64,000 bases of DNA from Dromiciops gliroides (taxonomy: Eukaryota > Chordata > Mammalia > Microbiotheria > Microbiotheriidae): contig NC_057864.1 of the NCBI RefSeq assembly GCF_019393635.1, forward strand, positions 480,311,617 through 480,375,616, in the 5' to 3' direction. Below are positions 33,948-50,965 of this stretch, one piece after another. The notes under the pieces are model-generated. The model searched no databases, was not told the DNA's origin, and was given only the letters and a program-made list of their open reading frames with translations. How positions within the stretch are numbered: the stretch's first letter is position 1; each line of letters begins with the position of its first letter. A program made the position numbers and the translations under genes.

Positions 33948-34012
33948 AGACAGAGCACTGGACACTAGGGAGATTAGGAAGGGCTTCCTGTAGGAGGTGA
34001 CCAACCCATGAT
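33948..34012 (+). repeat. Second copy of the 65-bp duplication
   Basis: Identical to 30054-30118 except one A/G difference, and embedded between unrelated neighbours (a GTAGATAGA head on the left, MIR on the right). Confidence 0.9.
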
Positions 34013-34014
34013 AG

Positions 34015-34185
34015 AGAACCTACCCTTACAAATGTCCTCTCATTTGATCCTCACCGCCACCCTGAGAGGGCGGTGTTAATATTATCCCCATTTTACAGAT
34101 GAGGAAACTGGAGGTTCAGTGACTTGCCCAAGGTCACATAGCTAGGAAATGTTTGAAGGGCATTTGAACTCTCATCTTTCCAACT
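34015..34185 (-). repeat. MIR SINE
   Basis: TTGATCCTCACCGCCACCC, then TTTTACAGATGAGGAAACTG and GACTTGCCCAAGGTCACATA. Confidence 0.8.
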
Positions 34186-34229
34186 CGAGGCCCATTGCTT
34201 GGGGCATGCCCCCAACCGGGTATGTGCCC

Positions 34230-34370
34230 ATGTCTGCATGTACTAACTCCCCATTAGAACATGAGTTCCATGAAAACAGGGATTGGTTTTTGTTTTTGTA
34301 CACCCAGCACAACATCTGGTATGCAGTGGGTACTTAATAAGTGCTTGTTGATGGATGGGCGGGTGGGTGT
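34230..34370 (+). repeat. L2 LINE 3' end
   Basis: CATGAGTTCCATGAAAACAG, then ACCCAGCACAACATCTGG and TACTTAATAAGTGCTTGTTG. Confidence 0.75.
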
Positions 34371-34409
34371 ATGGATGCTTGAATGTATCCTTCCTCTCCG
34401 GTGAGCAAG

Positions 34410-34690
34410 TCCCTGCAATAATGCATAAAAAAGAAAGAGAAGAAAGAGGGGAAAGCAATTCGCCAAAACCAACCAAGGCACCAACCTATTCTGCTGTGTT
34501 CTACACCCATAGCCCTCCACCTCTTCAAAGAAAGGGGAGAGGAATTATTCTTAGGGACCAGTTTCCTTTTTCCTTTTTTTATTTTTTAATTTGGTTTTTG
34601 TTTTTGTTCTTTCCATTTGCATTTTCATAGTCACTATTTACACTTGTATTTTTAAAAAAACAGCTTCACAAGTACAAGGTGGGGGAGGTG
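34410..34690 (-). mobile_element. L1-like 3' region (antisense)
   Basis: AATAATGCATAAAAAAGAAA, then CATAGCCCTCCACCTCTTC and a T-rich stretch, the order of antisense marsupial L1 3' sequence. The next 34690-35150 shows nothing clear. Confidence 0.5.
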
Positions 34691-35149
34691 TGGCTTGACA
34701 ACAGTTTGTGTGAAAAGGAGCAGGGTGTTTCAGTGGCCTCCAAGCTCAGTGTGAGTCAGCAGAGCCAACCTGCAGCCAGAAGAGCTGATGGACTCTTGGG
34801 AGGGCCGGTCAGAGTCTTGGGGTCCAGAAGGAAGTAATGACCCCATTGTGCTCTATCTTAGGTCAGATCCAGGGCCCTAAGTGAGGGCCGGTTGGGAAGC
34901 TTGGAGAGGAGCATCTTGGTCTAGTGGGGGTTGGGCTGGTTAGCCTGGGAGGTGCCTTCAGCCCTGCCTCCATCAAGGGTCCTACCAGCATTGAAGGCGG
35001 TCGACTGGGTGGGGCTCACACATAGTAGGTGCTCATTAATAGCTGTCTGGAGTTCAGACAAGGCCTGGCAGGTGCACTGGACCCAGGTGAAAGGCAGGGG
35101 AAACGGGAAAGGGGCCTTTAGACCTGGGGGTGAGGGTCTTCATGCACCG

Positions 35150-35230
35150 AGTTAGCTCACCAAACACTGAAGTGCCTACTATGTGCCAGACAAGAGCCAA
35201 AGGTGGAAGAGGCTTCAGGAGCTCCGGAGT
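35150..35230 (+). repeat. Old dispersed repeat, head segment
   Basis: CACCAAACACTGAAGTGCC, then TACTATGTGCCAGACAAGAG. Confidence 0.4.
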
Positions 35231-35509
35231 TGAAATAATTTGTGGCTCTTTCTAGATGGAGGTGGAGATGGAGGTTGGTCCTCCTTGAGGACAGAGACTT
35301 CAAATGAAATCATTTGTTTAATTTGTAGCAAATGGTTCAACATCTGAATTGGATTTGGTTTTAACGGTGGAAGTGACATCGGAGAAGATGCGTTATGGTG
35401 AGGCTGGCCCCTGTACCCTGAGGCCCCCGCCCAGGGCCCCCATCTGCCTGCAGGCCAGCCCTCCCATAGGTGTTGTTTCCCTCCTAGAGACCTGGGGCTG
35501 CTTTACTTC

Positions 35510-35685
35510 TCTCCGGAGCCCCTGGTGCTTAGCACGATGCTTGGCACATAGTAAGGAAGCCTTAACGAATGTTCATTTCATTTCATTCATTCATTCATAT
35601 CCCCAGAGCCTACCTAGCCCAGGGCCTGGCACTTATGTAAGTAGGCACTTCCTAAGCGCATGCAGGTTGATTGAATACACCCTCC
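35510..35685 (+). repeat. L2 LINE 3' ends, two tandem scraps
   Basis: GCTTAGCACGATGCTTGGCA with CATAGTAAGG, a (CATT)n stretch at 35577-35599, then CCCAGGGCCTGGCACTTATG and AGGTTGATTGAAT. It ends at the edge of the CpG island. Confidence 0.65.
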
Positions 35686-35689
35686 TGGA

Positions 35690-41714
<6,025 letters not shown>

Positions 41715-42460
41715 CCATCCACACCTGCCCCTTCTGGCGGCAGGAGGGGCATAGATGGCAAAGAGGATAAGTGTGCTTAAGCCCACTGTGATGCAGCCCA
41801 TGGGGGTCAGCAAGGGTGCACCCCCCGTGGGCTCTTGGCCTGTAAAGGCGCCAGCAGTCAGAAAGTGGCCGCAGCACACCTGTCTATGCCCACGCATGCT
41901 TACACTGTTGGGTATATCCCCAGCCTTGCTGGGACCAGGCTCATGCCTTGGTGACCCAGGACTTCTGTTCACAAATGACCAAACCTACTTGTGGGCAGAG
42001 ACCCAAGAACACCCGCATGGAATGCAGGAACAAAAATGTCCCCAAAGTGCTCATTCTCCAATCGCCAAAGCAAGCCGTGGAGTACTCAGCTCCCCAAGTC
42101 TTCCCCACACTAGTTCTGCTGTTTTTCAAAGGCTCACCATGCCAGGAATTTCACCTTCATTTCAAAGCCAGGATGGGGCCTGATCTTTCCTAAAGAACAC
42201 CTTCTAACTGGCCTTCATTTCTGAAATCTGAAGGAATGAGTGAGAAGGTGACCCCCAACAGCCCGAACCCGTGCAAGACTCCCCAGGATCAGTTCGATGG
42301 GATTTTTACTTCCTCTATTCCCCAGATCTCTGCTGATTTCTTATGGATTTTCCACAACAGAGACAGTGGCCATTTTTTTCCAGAGGAAAAGCTCTTGGCT
42401 TTTCTGATAAATGACTCTGCACATACACATTGTACAATAAATGTATTGCCCTGAAAGCCT
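41715..42460 (+). other. MAP6D1: MAP6D1 3' UTR with poly(A) signal
   Basis: Repeat-poor sequence from the MAP6D1 stop to the first canonical AATAAA at 42436-42441. The cleavage site near 42455-42460 is inferred. I recognise no repeat here, which suits a retained 3' UTR. Confidence 0.7.
42436..42441 (+). promoter_or_regulatory. MAP6D1: MAP6D1 poly(A) signal AATAAA
   Basis: Canonical hexamer about 720 bases past the stop, followed by T/G-containing sequence. Confidence 0.65.
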
Positions 42461-42794
42461 AATTTATTGCCTGCGTGTTAGTTAAGTGAATCCTAAGTAA
42501 CCAGAAATAATTCCTCTAAAGCAGTAGAATCACCTTCATGGAGCTGCCTTTTGGAAGATGCCCGTTTTAAATCTCCTTTTGGACAAGATGCACTTTTGAT
42601 TCCTCGGTAAAGGGAACTCCCTCCACAAAGTCAGGTTGTGCTTCTTCTGAAATTAATAGACTTCATTCTAGTGCTGTTGAGGCCCTACCATGGGTCATCT
42701 ATAGCCAGGATTGGTCATAGGCAGGGCCTGAACCCAAGTATTCCTGGCTCCAAACCCTGCTTTCTACCACTAGGCCACCCTGCATTTCTTTAGC

Positions 42795-42990
42795 AGTGAG
42801 GGCTAGGGGAAGAACACAGGCCCTCAAGTTAGAGTGTCTGCATTCTCCAGACCTGCCTCTGATACTGCTTGTGTGAACTTGGTCAAGTCACTGCACCTCC
42901 CTTTGCCTCAGTTTCCTCCTCTGTAAAATGGGAGGGTTGAACCAAATGGCATCTGAGTTCTTTCTAGCTCTGGCGCTATTCCTTAAGTTA
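42795..42990 (+). repeat. MIR SINE
   Basis: AAGAACACAGGCCCTCAAG, then TGGTCAAGTCACTGCACC, then CTCAGTTTCCTCCTCTGTAA. Confidence 0.75.
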
Positions 42991-43950
42991 TAAAAGATGA
43001 TAAGAATAACAGCATTTTAAGCTTTAAAATTTATATAGAAATGTGTTACTTCAACTATTAATTTAATGTAAATTATTATTTAACTTTCTGAACAAAGCAT
43101 GAATTATAGTCACTCTTCTAATTGCCCCATTTTTAACAAAGCATTTCTTTGGATTCTATCATTGGGGTGGGTTTAGATCAAATGGTTACTGCTGGTGCTG
43201 CTGTGGGGACAGTGTTTGGAGCCAACAATTTGGGGACCCAGAGACCATGTCTTAAAATAGTACATCCTGGCATCCCCAAGGCCCAGGGCTCGAACCTTTT
43301 ATATGCTGCAGGATCGTGTCCATGCCCTCAGCTGGGCATGGCCAGGCTAAGACTTGAAGCCCCAGAGTGAGCAAATGCTACCTGTTGAGGTCTGTTTGCT
43401 CATCAATCTTGCCCTACCTTTGCTGGAGGATTCCTTGGGTAGCTAGCTGACTCGAGCCAGAGTTGGCAGGAATGACCTTGGGCTGACCTCGGACTCTTTC
43501 TACTTATTTCTGGAATAATGTTCACACTCTAGCTGACCTGATTGGCACCTCCTTAGGAGTGACTAAGAACTCCGACCCGCTTCAAGCTTAATTCCTGTCA
43601 GTTTCCTTTAAGAGATCTTACACAGTCCAAAAGACATTTATGAAGCTTTTCAGTTTAAACTTTAGGTAAAAATTGGAAGCATGCATATGTATCGAAAGCA
43701 TGACCTTATAGCATGTGAACCTGCCCTCTAAGTCTCCATCCTGCCCAAGTTATTTGTCCAAGACTCTCTTCCCATCTTCAGTCTCTCTCTTCTTGGTCTT
43801 TCAGGACTACCACTGAGGCTCCAGCCAGGCCACTGGGCAGTGATGGAGTAAGACATGTGGACTGTATTATTACCCTCCCTCAAAAAGGGGTCCCTCCAGG
43901 AGGTGTCCCTGTATTGCTGATTCATATTCCTGCTTCCTTGTTGTTATAAA
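42991..43950. other. Intergenic sequence, nothing definite recognised
   Basis: Includes an AT-rich patch at 43010-43110. A 73-codon frame (43149-43370) has no known motif. Confidence 0.45.
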
Positions 43951-44059
43951 ACTTTTGTGGGAACATCATGTGCATTAAGGGTACAAAGCGGCAGAAAGGA
44001 AAGGGCAGATTTTTATAGACGTAATTGCTGCTGTAGTGCCACACCCAGCCAACTGACCA

Positions 44060-44340
44060 GGTCACTCAACCAGCATGTGCCAGAAAAAGGCAAAGCAACA
44101 CCCTTCCTTCCCTCAAGGTGCTTACATTCTAATGGGGAAGACAACAGGTATGCCTGGGAGTTGATGTGTCTGGTGCGCCAAATAGAGGGAGCAGGAGCCG
44201 CTGAGTGGGAGCAGAAGGTGGAATAGAAGGTGGTGCTTGAACTGAATCTTGAAAGACTATAGCACTAGAGAGGCTGAGGTAAGGAGGGAGTACCTTCTGG
44301 GCACAGCCAGAGGGATGCCCTATTGATAGGGAGATTCTCT
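44060..44340 (+). repeat. Old dispersed repeat
   Basis: CTTCCCTCAAGGTGCTTACA, then TTCTAATGGGGAAGACAACA, then GGTGCTTGAACTGAATCTTG, the same family as 6780-7620. Confidence 0.6.
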
Positions 44341-45655
44341 GAGTGTTCTGTTAACAGATGCCAGATTGACTTGAGTCTTAGAACAGTAGAGGGCCTTTCC
44401 CTCCTGACCAGGACACTTAAAAGAGATCAGCCTGGGGATCCATCCACACAGGAAAACTGAAGTGGATGAAGAACACACATTGCTGAGATTAGGACAGACG
44501 GGTAGGCAGTCCGCAATAGAACGGGATGAAGAGAACACCCTGAATTGCATTTGGGAAAATGTGCAGTATTTCCAATGATTCTAAGCCTTCTTTTTCTGTT
44601 GGGGTCTATTATTTTACTTTCCATATTCTCCCAGCACAAATCAGAGAATGCCACCGGCTTGGAAGATCCACACACCAGGCGATCCACAGAGCAAAGGAAA
44701 GGCATGGTAGGCATGAAGAAGTTATAGCATGTGACCAAAGATGACCCAGATGCAGGGAATGATGGGAAGGATTTGATCCATGACAGATGACTGACAAAGA
44801 GATGAGATAAGTCAAACAGCAGCAGGGAAGGATGACTGATGGGCAGAAATGTTAGAAGATTTTGAGGAAGGTCTCACATGTTGGGGCTGAATCCTCTATG
44901 AATGACTTGGGGGAGGTCATGGACAAGAATCCCAAGGTTGAGAAGGGTGGTGATCTGTATTAGTGGAGGGAGAGTGATACTAATGAAAGCACAGAAATAT
45001 ATGTGCATCAACCACCATTTGGTGACAACTAATTGGATAAATGAGTTAAACATTTTATGACTTTATATATGATTTGAGCATAATGAAGTAATTTTTCAGA
45101 GATACTACATTTTTCCTTTCTCTTTCTATTCTATTGTCATGGTGGATATTCGAGATGATTATTTTGTGTTATTGGAAAAAATACATTATTTTGTCAAGAT
45201 ATTATTTCACTTAGTGATTGTGACCTTTTCTGAAATTCCTTCTTTGTATAGTTGTTGGTTTCATTCAATTTGCAATTGTTATTATGTTTGTACATTTTAA
45301 ATCTAGTCTTTCTTTTACAACTCTTAAAGTGGTTATGCTCTAAAAACAAAACCAGAGCAGTATTAATAACATTTATAAAACTAGCTTAGAAGTAAAATTG
45401 AAGAATAATTAATGTTTTCCATTTGAAAATATTTTTAAAATATACTTTTCAATATGACTACCATAGTGCTTTGTTGCTGTTATTTTTTAAAACACTGCTA
45501 ACTCCCTGGAAAGGGACCCCAAAGTGTCTGGCAGCCCCAAAAGGCCTTACTCCCCTCCTGCCCAGTTGCTTGGACCAAGAATTATCAGTGGAGGAGGTGG
45601 GGAACAGCTGAGCCCATAAAGCTAAGGTGAATAAAAAGATATTATGCCTAGAGAA
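44341..45655. other. Intergenic sequence; AT-rich part unexplained
   Basis: 44341-44960 shows nothing named. 44985-45470 is strongly AT-rich, with motifs such as CATTCAATTTGCAATTGTTA, and matches no repeat I know; it could be an old DNA transposon or a conserved element. Confidence 0.4.
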
Positions 45656-45659
45656 GATT

Positions 45660-45835
45660 TTAGGAGGCAGAATGGTAAAGCCCAGAAGACACTGCCTATG
45701 TAGTGTGGGGACTTGGATTCCAATCCTGCCTTTGGCACTAACTGCCTACATGACCTCGATTTCCTCATCTGTGAAATGGCTGGGTTGGCCTCTAGGGTTG
45801 CTTCCAGCTCTAGCTCTATGGTCCCAGACAATTTC
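45660..45835 (+). repeat. MIR SINE
   Basis: GGACTTGGATTCCAATCCTG, then GATTTCCTCATCTGTGAAAT and TTCCAGCTCTAGCTCTATGG. Confidence 0.7.
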
Positions 45836-46840
45836 TCTGATTTTACAGCTGTGGTATCTGAGGCTGAGAGGAGCTAAAAAACAGGGGTCTAATTGAGGTT
45901 CCCTGATTCTCATTCTGGCACTGCACCAGATGGACCGACTACCAGCAGTTTACCGACATGCTGCGTCCTTCCCCATAGCTCAATTCCTGGGGCCTGACAC
46001 TCACTGTTCCCTGGGAGGATGCCTTCCTTGGGCCCTGGGCCCAGGGTTATTCCCACAGAATAAAAAGTCAGGTGTGCTGTGACCAAACGCCATCTCATGA
46101 GTTCACTGGGATCTGGAAATCTCCAAGTGAACTGTGTGGAGTTTAGAAAAGATAGTTCTAATTAGAAGGGAAATCAGAAAAAATCTCAGGGCCTTCTGAA
46201 CAAAACGGAACTCAGTGTGGGCCCAAGGCAGAACAAGTCTCCCCATCAGACACATTTCCGGCTGATAACCTCCTGAGCCCGCTGAAATGCTTCTTTGGAT
46301 TCAGGGTCAGGGAAATTTGGGGATTTAAGTCGGTCATGCACTGGGGGAAGAGGGAAAGCTGCAGTGCTGAAAATGGGGAGAGGCAGCTTCTCTATTCCTT
46401 CCATCAAAAGAGGTGCAGAAGGGGAACTGCAACAGAATGATAGCTCTTTGACTTTCAACTGAGAGAGGAGACTGAGCTTCTCGATAAACCAATGAAACAG
46501 AGCTTGGGAGCTTCTAGCTCTGGGAAACATGGTGGCAAAGCACCCAAATCCTCAGATTATGCAAAACCTGATTTGACTTGCTTTCGCCTCCTCTTTGGGC
46601 ACAGACACAATCCTCTAAAATGCAGGATTTGGACAATCAGAGCTTAGTCCCCAGATGAAAGGGGCAGGATCCAAGGCCCTACCAGATGGTGCTCAGGGTA
46701 GGGTTCTTCCTTTGAGAGTAAACTAGGACATACTGATGAATCCAGTAATCCCCAAATCTCATAGTAAGAAGGGACTTTGTGGGTCACCCATCACCAGGTG
46801 ATTTTCTGATTAGGAATTATTTCTAAAAGAGAAGCATCCT
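45836..46840. other. Intergenic sequence, nothing definite recognised
   Basis: No exon, no clear repeat; open frames of up to 94 codons look random. Confidence 0.45.
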
Positions 46841-46995
46841 GTGGTAGAGAATGGATTAAGGACTAGACTTGGAGTCAGGAAGACCTGAGTTCAAATTCTG
46901 CCTAGCTGTGCATATTGTGCAAACTTAGAGAAGTCACTCACTTTCTGGGCCTCAGTTTCCTCATCTGTAAAATTCAGGATTTAGATCATGGGGCT
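46840..46995 (+). repeat. MIR-type SINE
   Basis: GACTTGGAGTCAGGAAGACC, then TGAGTTCAAATTCTGCC and CCTCAGTTTCCTCATCTG. Confidence 0.78.
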
Positions 46996-47145
46996 GCTAA
47001 TGTTTCCAATCGCAAGTCTATAATCTTGAGTCCCTCAAGGGAGTCATCCAGTCTTTGGTGGGAGTCCTTCAGGAAGGGGGCAGGGGTCAAGCCTCACAAG
47101 GGAGCCTAGTCCCAGTTTTGAAAGTTCTGTTAGGAAATGTTTCCT

Positions 47146-47294
47146 GGGGCAGCTAGGTGGCGCAGTGGATAGAGCACCGGCTCTGGAGTCAGGAGGACCT
47201 GAGTTCAAATCCGGCCTCAGACACTTAACACTTACTAGCTGTGTGACCCTGGGCAAGTCACTTAACCCCAATTGCCTCACTAAAAAAAAAAAAA
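47146..47294 (+). repeat. WSINE-like SINE with target duplications
   Basis: Near-consensus copy of the TTAACACTTAC / CAATTGCCTCAC subtype with an A tail. AAATGTTTCCT lies at 47135-47145 and 47295-47305. Confidence 0.94.
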
Positions 47295-47334
47295 AAATGT
47301 TTCCTGACATTGAGCCTCAATCCACCTCTTGGCA

Positions 47335-47825
47335 ACTTCACAGAATCTTAGGGTTGGAAGAAATCTCAGAAGCTACCCATCCTAATCCATTCCTGAATGA
47401 GAATTGCATCCCCAATCTGCTGGGCTAGGGATTAGAAAGTTTTCACTTAGAGGACTCCATTGAAGGGGTCACATCCCTAAGGCAGCCCATTCATCTCTAA
47501 TCATTAGGACATTTTTCCTTACATCGAGCCAACATCTGTCCTTTTGTGATTTCCATCCATTGTTTCCCATTCTGTCTTCACAGCCAAGCAGAAAACATTT
47601 AATTTCCCTTCTCCATGACTAACGACCTTCCTAGCACTTGGTAACAGCTGCCATGTTTTCTCCCCAGGCTTTTCTTCTCTGGGTCAAACATCTTCTCAGT
47701 CTGTTTTTGTACAGTATGACCTAAAGGACTTCCAGCATCTTGGTGACCTTCTCCAGATACTCTCCAGTTTATATCAATGTCCTTCCTAAAAGGCAGAGCC
47801 CACAGCTGAACACCACACCCTCAAA
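47335..47825 (+). repeat. CR1/L3 LINE fragment, long
   Basis: ACAGAATCTTAGGGTTGGAA, then CTAAGGCAGCCCATTCATC, then CCCCAGGCTTTTCTTCTCTG, then CACAGCTGAACACCACACC. The order is that of CR1-class LINEs known from chicken and, as L3, from mammals. Confidence 0.7.
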
Positions 47826-48074
47826 GCCGCCTGACCAAGGGAGGCGACTTGGGACAATTCCTTCCAGATTTCCAGACACTGAGGCTCTGCATGTACCCTG
47901 GGATCACATGGTCTGTTGAGGGTACCACCATTATTTCAGCCACCAAGGTTTGCCCCCTGGGAGCCATCTCAGACTCTTCATTCTCACCCACCATATGCAA
48001 CCAGGTGCCAGGTCTTGTTAAAGCCACCTCTTTTTCTCTTGCATTGATCCCATTCTTGCTATGGGCCTAGTGCA

Positions 48075-48420
48075 GGCTCTCATCTTCTTCCACCTGGACC
48101 ACTTCAATACCTCCTAACTGGTCACTCTACCTCCAGTGCCTTCTCCAGTCCATCCCTCATACAACTATCAAATGGATTTTTGGGGGGCACTGAGGGTTAA
48201 GTGACTTGCCCAGGGTCACACAGCTAGTTAAGTGTCAAGTGTCTGAAGCCGCATTTGAACTCAGATCCTCCTGAATCCAGGGCCAGTGCTTTATCCACTG
48301 TGCCACCTAGCTTCCCCCCTCAAATGGATATTTCTAAAGCATAGGGCTAATGTGACTCCTCTGCTCAAGCTCAGTGACCCCTCAGTGCCTTTAGGATAAG
48401 ATAGATTAATAGATAGAAAA
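48075..48420 (+). repeat. L2 LINE fragment split by a SINE
   Basis: TCTCATCTTCTTCCACCTGG, then CTTCTCCAGTCCATCCCTCA before the insert; TCTGCTCAAGCTCAGTGACC after it. Confidence 0.7.
48178..48319 (-). repeat. WSINE-like SINE nested in L2
   Basis: GCACTGAGGGTTAAGTGAC to CACCTAGCTTCCCCCC. TCAAATGGAT lies at 48168-48177 and 48320-48329. Subtype with AAGTGTCAAGTG. Confidence 0.92.
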
Positions 48421-48449
48421 AGAGACAGAGATTTGTATGTGTGTGTGTG

Positions 48450-48450
<1 letters not shown>

Positions 48451-48516
<66 letters not shown>
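48451..48516 (+). repeat. (CTAT)n microsatellite
   Basis: About 16 uninterrupted CTAT units following a short GT run. Confidence 0.97.
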
Positions 48517-48649
48517 GTTGATTGATTGTCATGTTTCTCTTTTCTTTAAGCATTTTCTACTTTCCCCAAAGGCTGGTGTGTATGTGTATGTTATGCATAT
48601 GTATGTATGTATGTGCGTTATTTAACATTGGAAGTTTGTCCCAGTCTGA

Positions 48650-48935
48650 TTCCAGCCTTTCTTTCCAGCCTGATTAGACAGTTCTCTCACACGTGAATTC
48701 TCTGCTCTAGCCAAACTGGACTCTCGAGGTTATTTGCACATGATGTCCCATTTCCCACCTCTACACCTTTGCACAGGCTATATCTTTCATGCCTGGAACG
48801 CTCTTCTTTAGCTCTGTCTTTTGGAGCTCCTGGTTTCCTTCAGGGCTCATCTGAGGTGTCTCCTCCTTCAAGAGGCCCTTTTTGACTTCCCTTACCTGTT
48901 AGAGTGCTCCTTCAAATAGCTGTATATATAGTGGG
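48650..48935 (+). repeat. L2 LINE fragment, left part
   Basis: CCTTTGCACAGGCTATATCT, then CATGCCTGGAACGCTC, then CTCCTTCAAGAGGCCC. Confidence 0.75.
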
Positions 48936-49135
48936 AGGGAGAGAAAATGGATTTGTTAAAGAATGAAAAAACAAGAGAGGCAGAGGCATACTACAGATGT
49001 GGAATGTTGCCGATACTCCCAGATGTTTTACTTTGTTACAAAAGACCACTTACATAGCAGAGGGAAACTATAAACGTTTGTAATATAAAAACAAAACAGC
49101 AACGAAACCTAAAAAGCATTTGCTAATGTTAGCCT
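48936..49135 (+). mobile_element. Insert between two halves of an L2 (probable L1 3' end)
   Basis: About 200 bases beginning GGGAGGGAGAGAAAATGGAT and ending A-rich, flanked by L2 sequence that resumes in order. The family call is tentative. Confidence 0.4.
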
Positions 49136-49250
49136 ATTGATGTTAGCTCCCCAAGGCCAGGGACTCTGTTTGTCTTTATATTCCCAGTGCCTAGAATAGT
49201 GCCTAACACTTAATAGGCATTCAAGAAATGTCTGTTGATTGATGGGCAAC
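49136..49250 (+). repeat. L2 LINE 3' end, right part
   Basis: CTCCCCAAGGCCAGGGACTC, then CCCAGTGCCTAGAATAGTGC and AATAGGCATTCAAGAAATG. Confidence 0.8.
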
Positions 49251-49528
49251 TATATCATACTATTGATATGAGGGCCTTCCCCATTTTAGAAACGATGCCT
49301 CTCAAGGTAGCCTAAATTCATTTTAGTTATTTGGTTGCATGCAATCCATTAATGTTCAATTTTCTTTTTCAATAAAACTGTTCTCTAATTAACACTTCTT
49401 CCATTTATATACTTGATTCACCAATTTCATAAGTGTAAGGCTTTTATTTTACTAGATTTTGAAATATAGGTGTGTATATGAAATACAGGTGTATGTATAT
49501 ACATTCTCAAGTATATATATGTGTGTAT

Positions 49529-49529
<1 letters not shown>

Positions 49530-49561
<32 letters not shown>
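49530..49561 (+). repeat. (CA)n microsatellite
   Basis: About 16 AC units after GT/TA-rich sequence. The stretch 49250-49530 is otherwise unassigned and AT-rich. Confidence 0.95.
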
Positions 49562-49562
<1 letters not shown>

Positions 49563-49608
49563 GGAAGAGCATTTCCCTTCGATAGATGCTTGTAGGAAAC
49601 AAATTCTT

Positions 49609-49760
49609 TCTTTCTTTCTTTTTGGTGAGGCAATTGGGTTTAAGTGACTTGTCCAGGGTCACACAGCTAGTAAGTGCCAACTGTCTGAGGCCGGATTTGA
49701 ACTCAGGTCCTCCTGAATTCAGGGCTGGTGCTCTATCCACTGCGCCACCTAAGCTACCCT
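49609..49760 (-). repeat. WSINE-like SINE with target duplications
   Basis: TTTC-interrupted tail, GGTGAGGCAATTGGGTTTAA to CACCTAAGCTACCC. GGAAACAAATTCTT lies at 49595-49608 and 49761-49774. It is paired head to head with the next copy. Confidence 0.93.
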
Positions 49761-49860
49761 GGAAACAAATTCTTAACCAAACAGGAAGGAAGAAATTACA
49801 TAAAATTGGATCATTTTGATTATGTGAAACTAAAAAGCTTTTTACTAAAAACAATATATG

Positions 49861-50009
49861 GGGAGCAGCTAGGTGGTGCAGCGGATAAAGCACTGGCCCT
49901 GGATTCAGGAGGACCTGAGTTCAAATCTGGCCTCAGACACTTGACACTTACTAGCTGTGTGACCCTAGGCAAGTCACTTAACCCTCATTGCTTTGCAAAA
50001 ACAAACACC
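49861..50009 (+). repeat. WSINE-like SINE with target duplications
   Basis: GGGAGCAGCTAGGTGGTGCA to CCCTCATTGCTTTGC with a short A/C tail. CAATATATG lies at 49852-49860 and 50010-50018. TTGACACTTAC subtype. Confidence 0.92.
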
Positions 50010-50056
50010 CAATATATGCATATACACATATATACTTGAGAATATACCCACACAAT

Positions 50057-50302
50057 ATTTTGTTGTTCAGTCGTTTTTCAGTCATGTCTGACTCTTTATG
50101 ACCCTATTTGGGGTTTTCTTGGTAAAGATTCTGGAATGCTTTGTCATTTCCTTCTCCAGCTCATTTTACAGATGAAGAAACTGAGGCAAACAGGGTTAAG
50201 TCACTTGTCCAGTGTCACACATCTAGGAAGTTTTCTGAGGCCAGACTGAAACTCAGGAAGATGAGTCTTCCTGACTCTAAACCCAATGACCACCCAGCTG
50301 CC
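50057..50302 (-). repeat. Mar-1-type SINE with RTE-like tail
   Basis: TTTTGTTGTTCAGTCGTTTT, then TGTCTGACTCTTTATGACCC, then CATTTCCTTCTCCAGCTCAT and TTTACAGATGAAGAAACTGA, ending ACCCAGCTGCC. Confidence 0.85.
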
Positions 50303-50576
50303 TCTCTGTCTTCTTTCTACATCCATACAAAGTAACTTGGTTGATATGCCTCTAAATCAGATCGTAATAAGTAGCAAAGTATTCAAACCCAGGCCTAATG
50401 ACCCCATATACCACACAGCCTACCCTTTTACTGAATCCTTTGAAATTCACTCTCTCCACATCAAACTGGAACCAGCTTTCCTTTTCCTTTCTATCCTTAA
50501 TTCTAAAATGGAGTGGTCACTTCTACCCCCATTTTTCTCCTGTTTAGGCAGCTTCGAGTCAAGAACAATAGTTCTT

Positions 50577-50725
50577 GAGGCAGCTAGTGGTGGCACAGTG
50601 GATAAAGCACTGGCCCTGGATTCAAGAGGACCTGAGTTCAAATCCGGCCTCAGACACTTGACACTTACTAGCTGTGTGACCTTGGGCAAGTCACTTAACT
50701 CTCATTGCCCCACCAAAAAAAAAAA
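50577..50725 (+). repeat. WSINE-like SINE
   Basis: GAGGCAGCTAGTGGTGGCAC to CTCATTGCCCCACC plus an A tail; TTGACACTTAC subtype. Target duplications are not clear. Confidence 0.92.
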
Positions 50726-50792
50726 TTCTCTCTGAGGTTCTCTCCACCCACTAAATAATGAAGTTATTATTAAGGCTAGTAAAGAATTCATT

Positions 50793-50929
50793 GGGGCAGC
50801 TAGGTGGCGCAGTGGATAGAGCACTGGCCCTGGATTCAGGAGGATCTGAGTTAAAATCTGGCCTCAGACACTTAACACTTACTAAAGCTATGTGACCCTG
50901 GGCAAGTCACTTAACCCCAATTGCCTCAC

Positions 50930-50960
<31 letters not shown>

Positions 50961-50965
50961 TATAT
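50793..50965 (+). repeat. WSINE-like SINE with A tail and (TA)n
   Basis: GGGGCAGCTAGGTGGCGCAG to CAATTGCCTCAC, an A tail, then about 10 TA units (50944-50965) that probably grew from the tail. TTAACACTTAC subtype. Confidence 0.93.
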
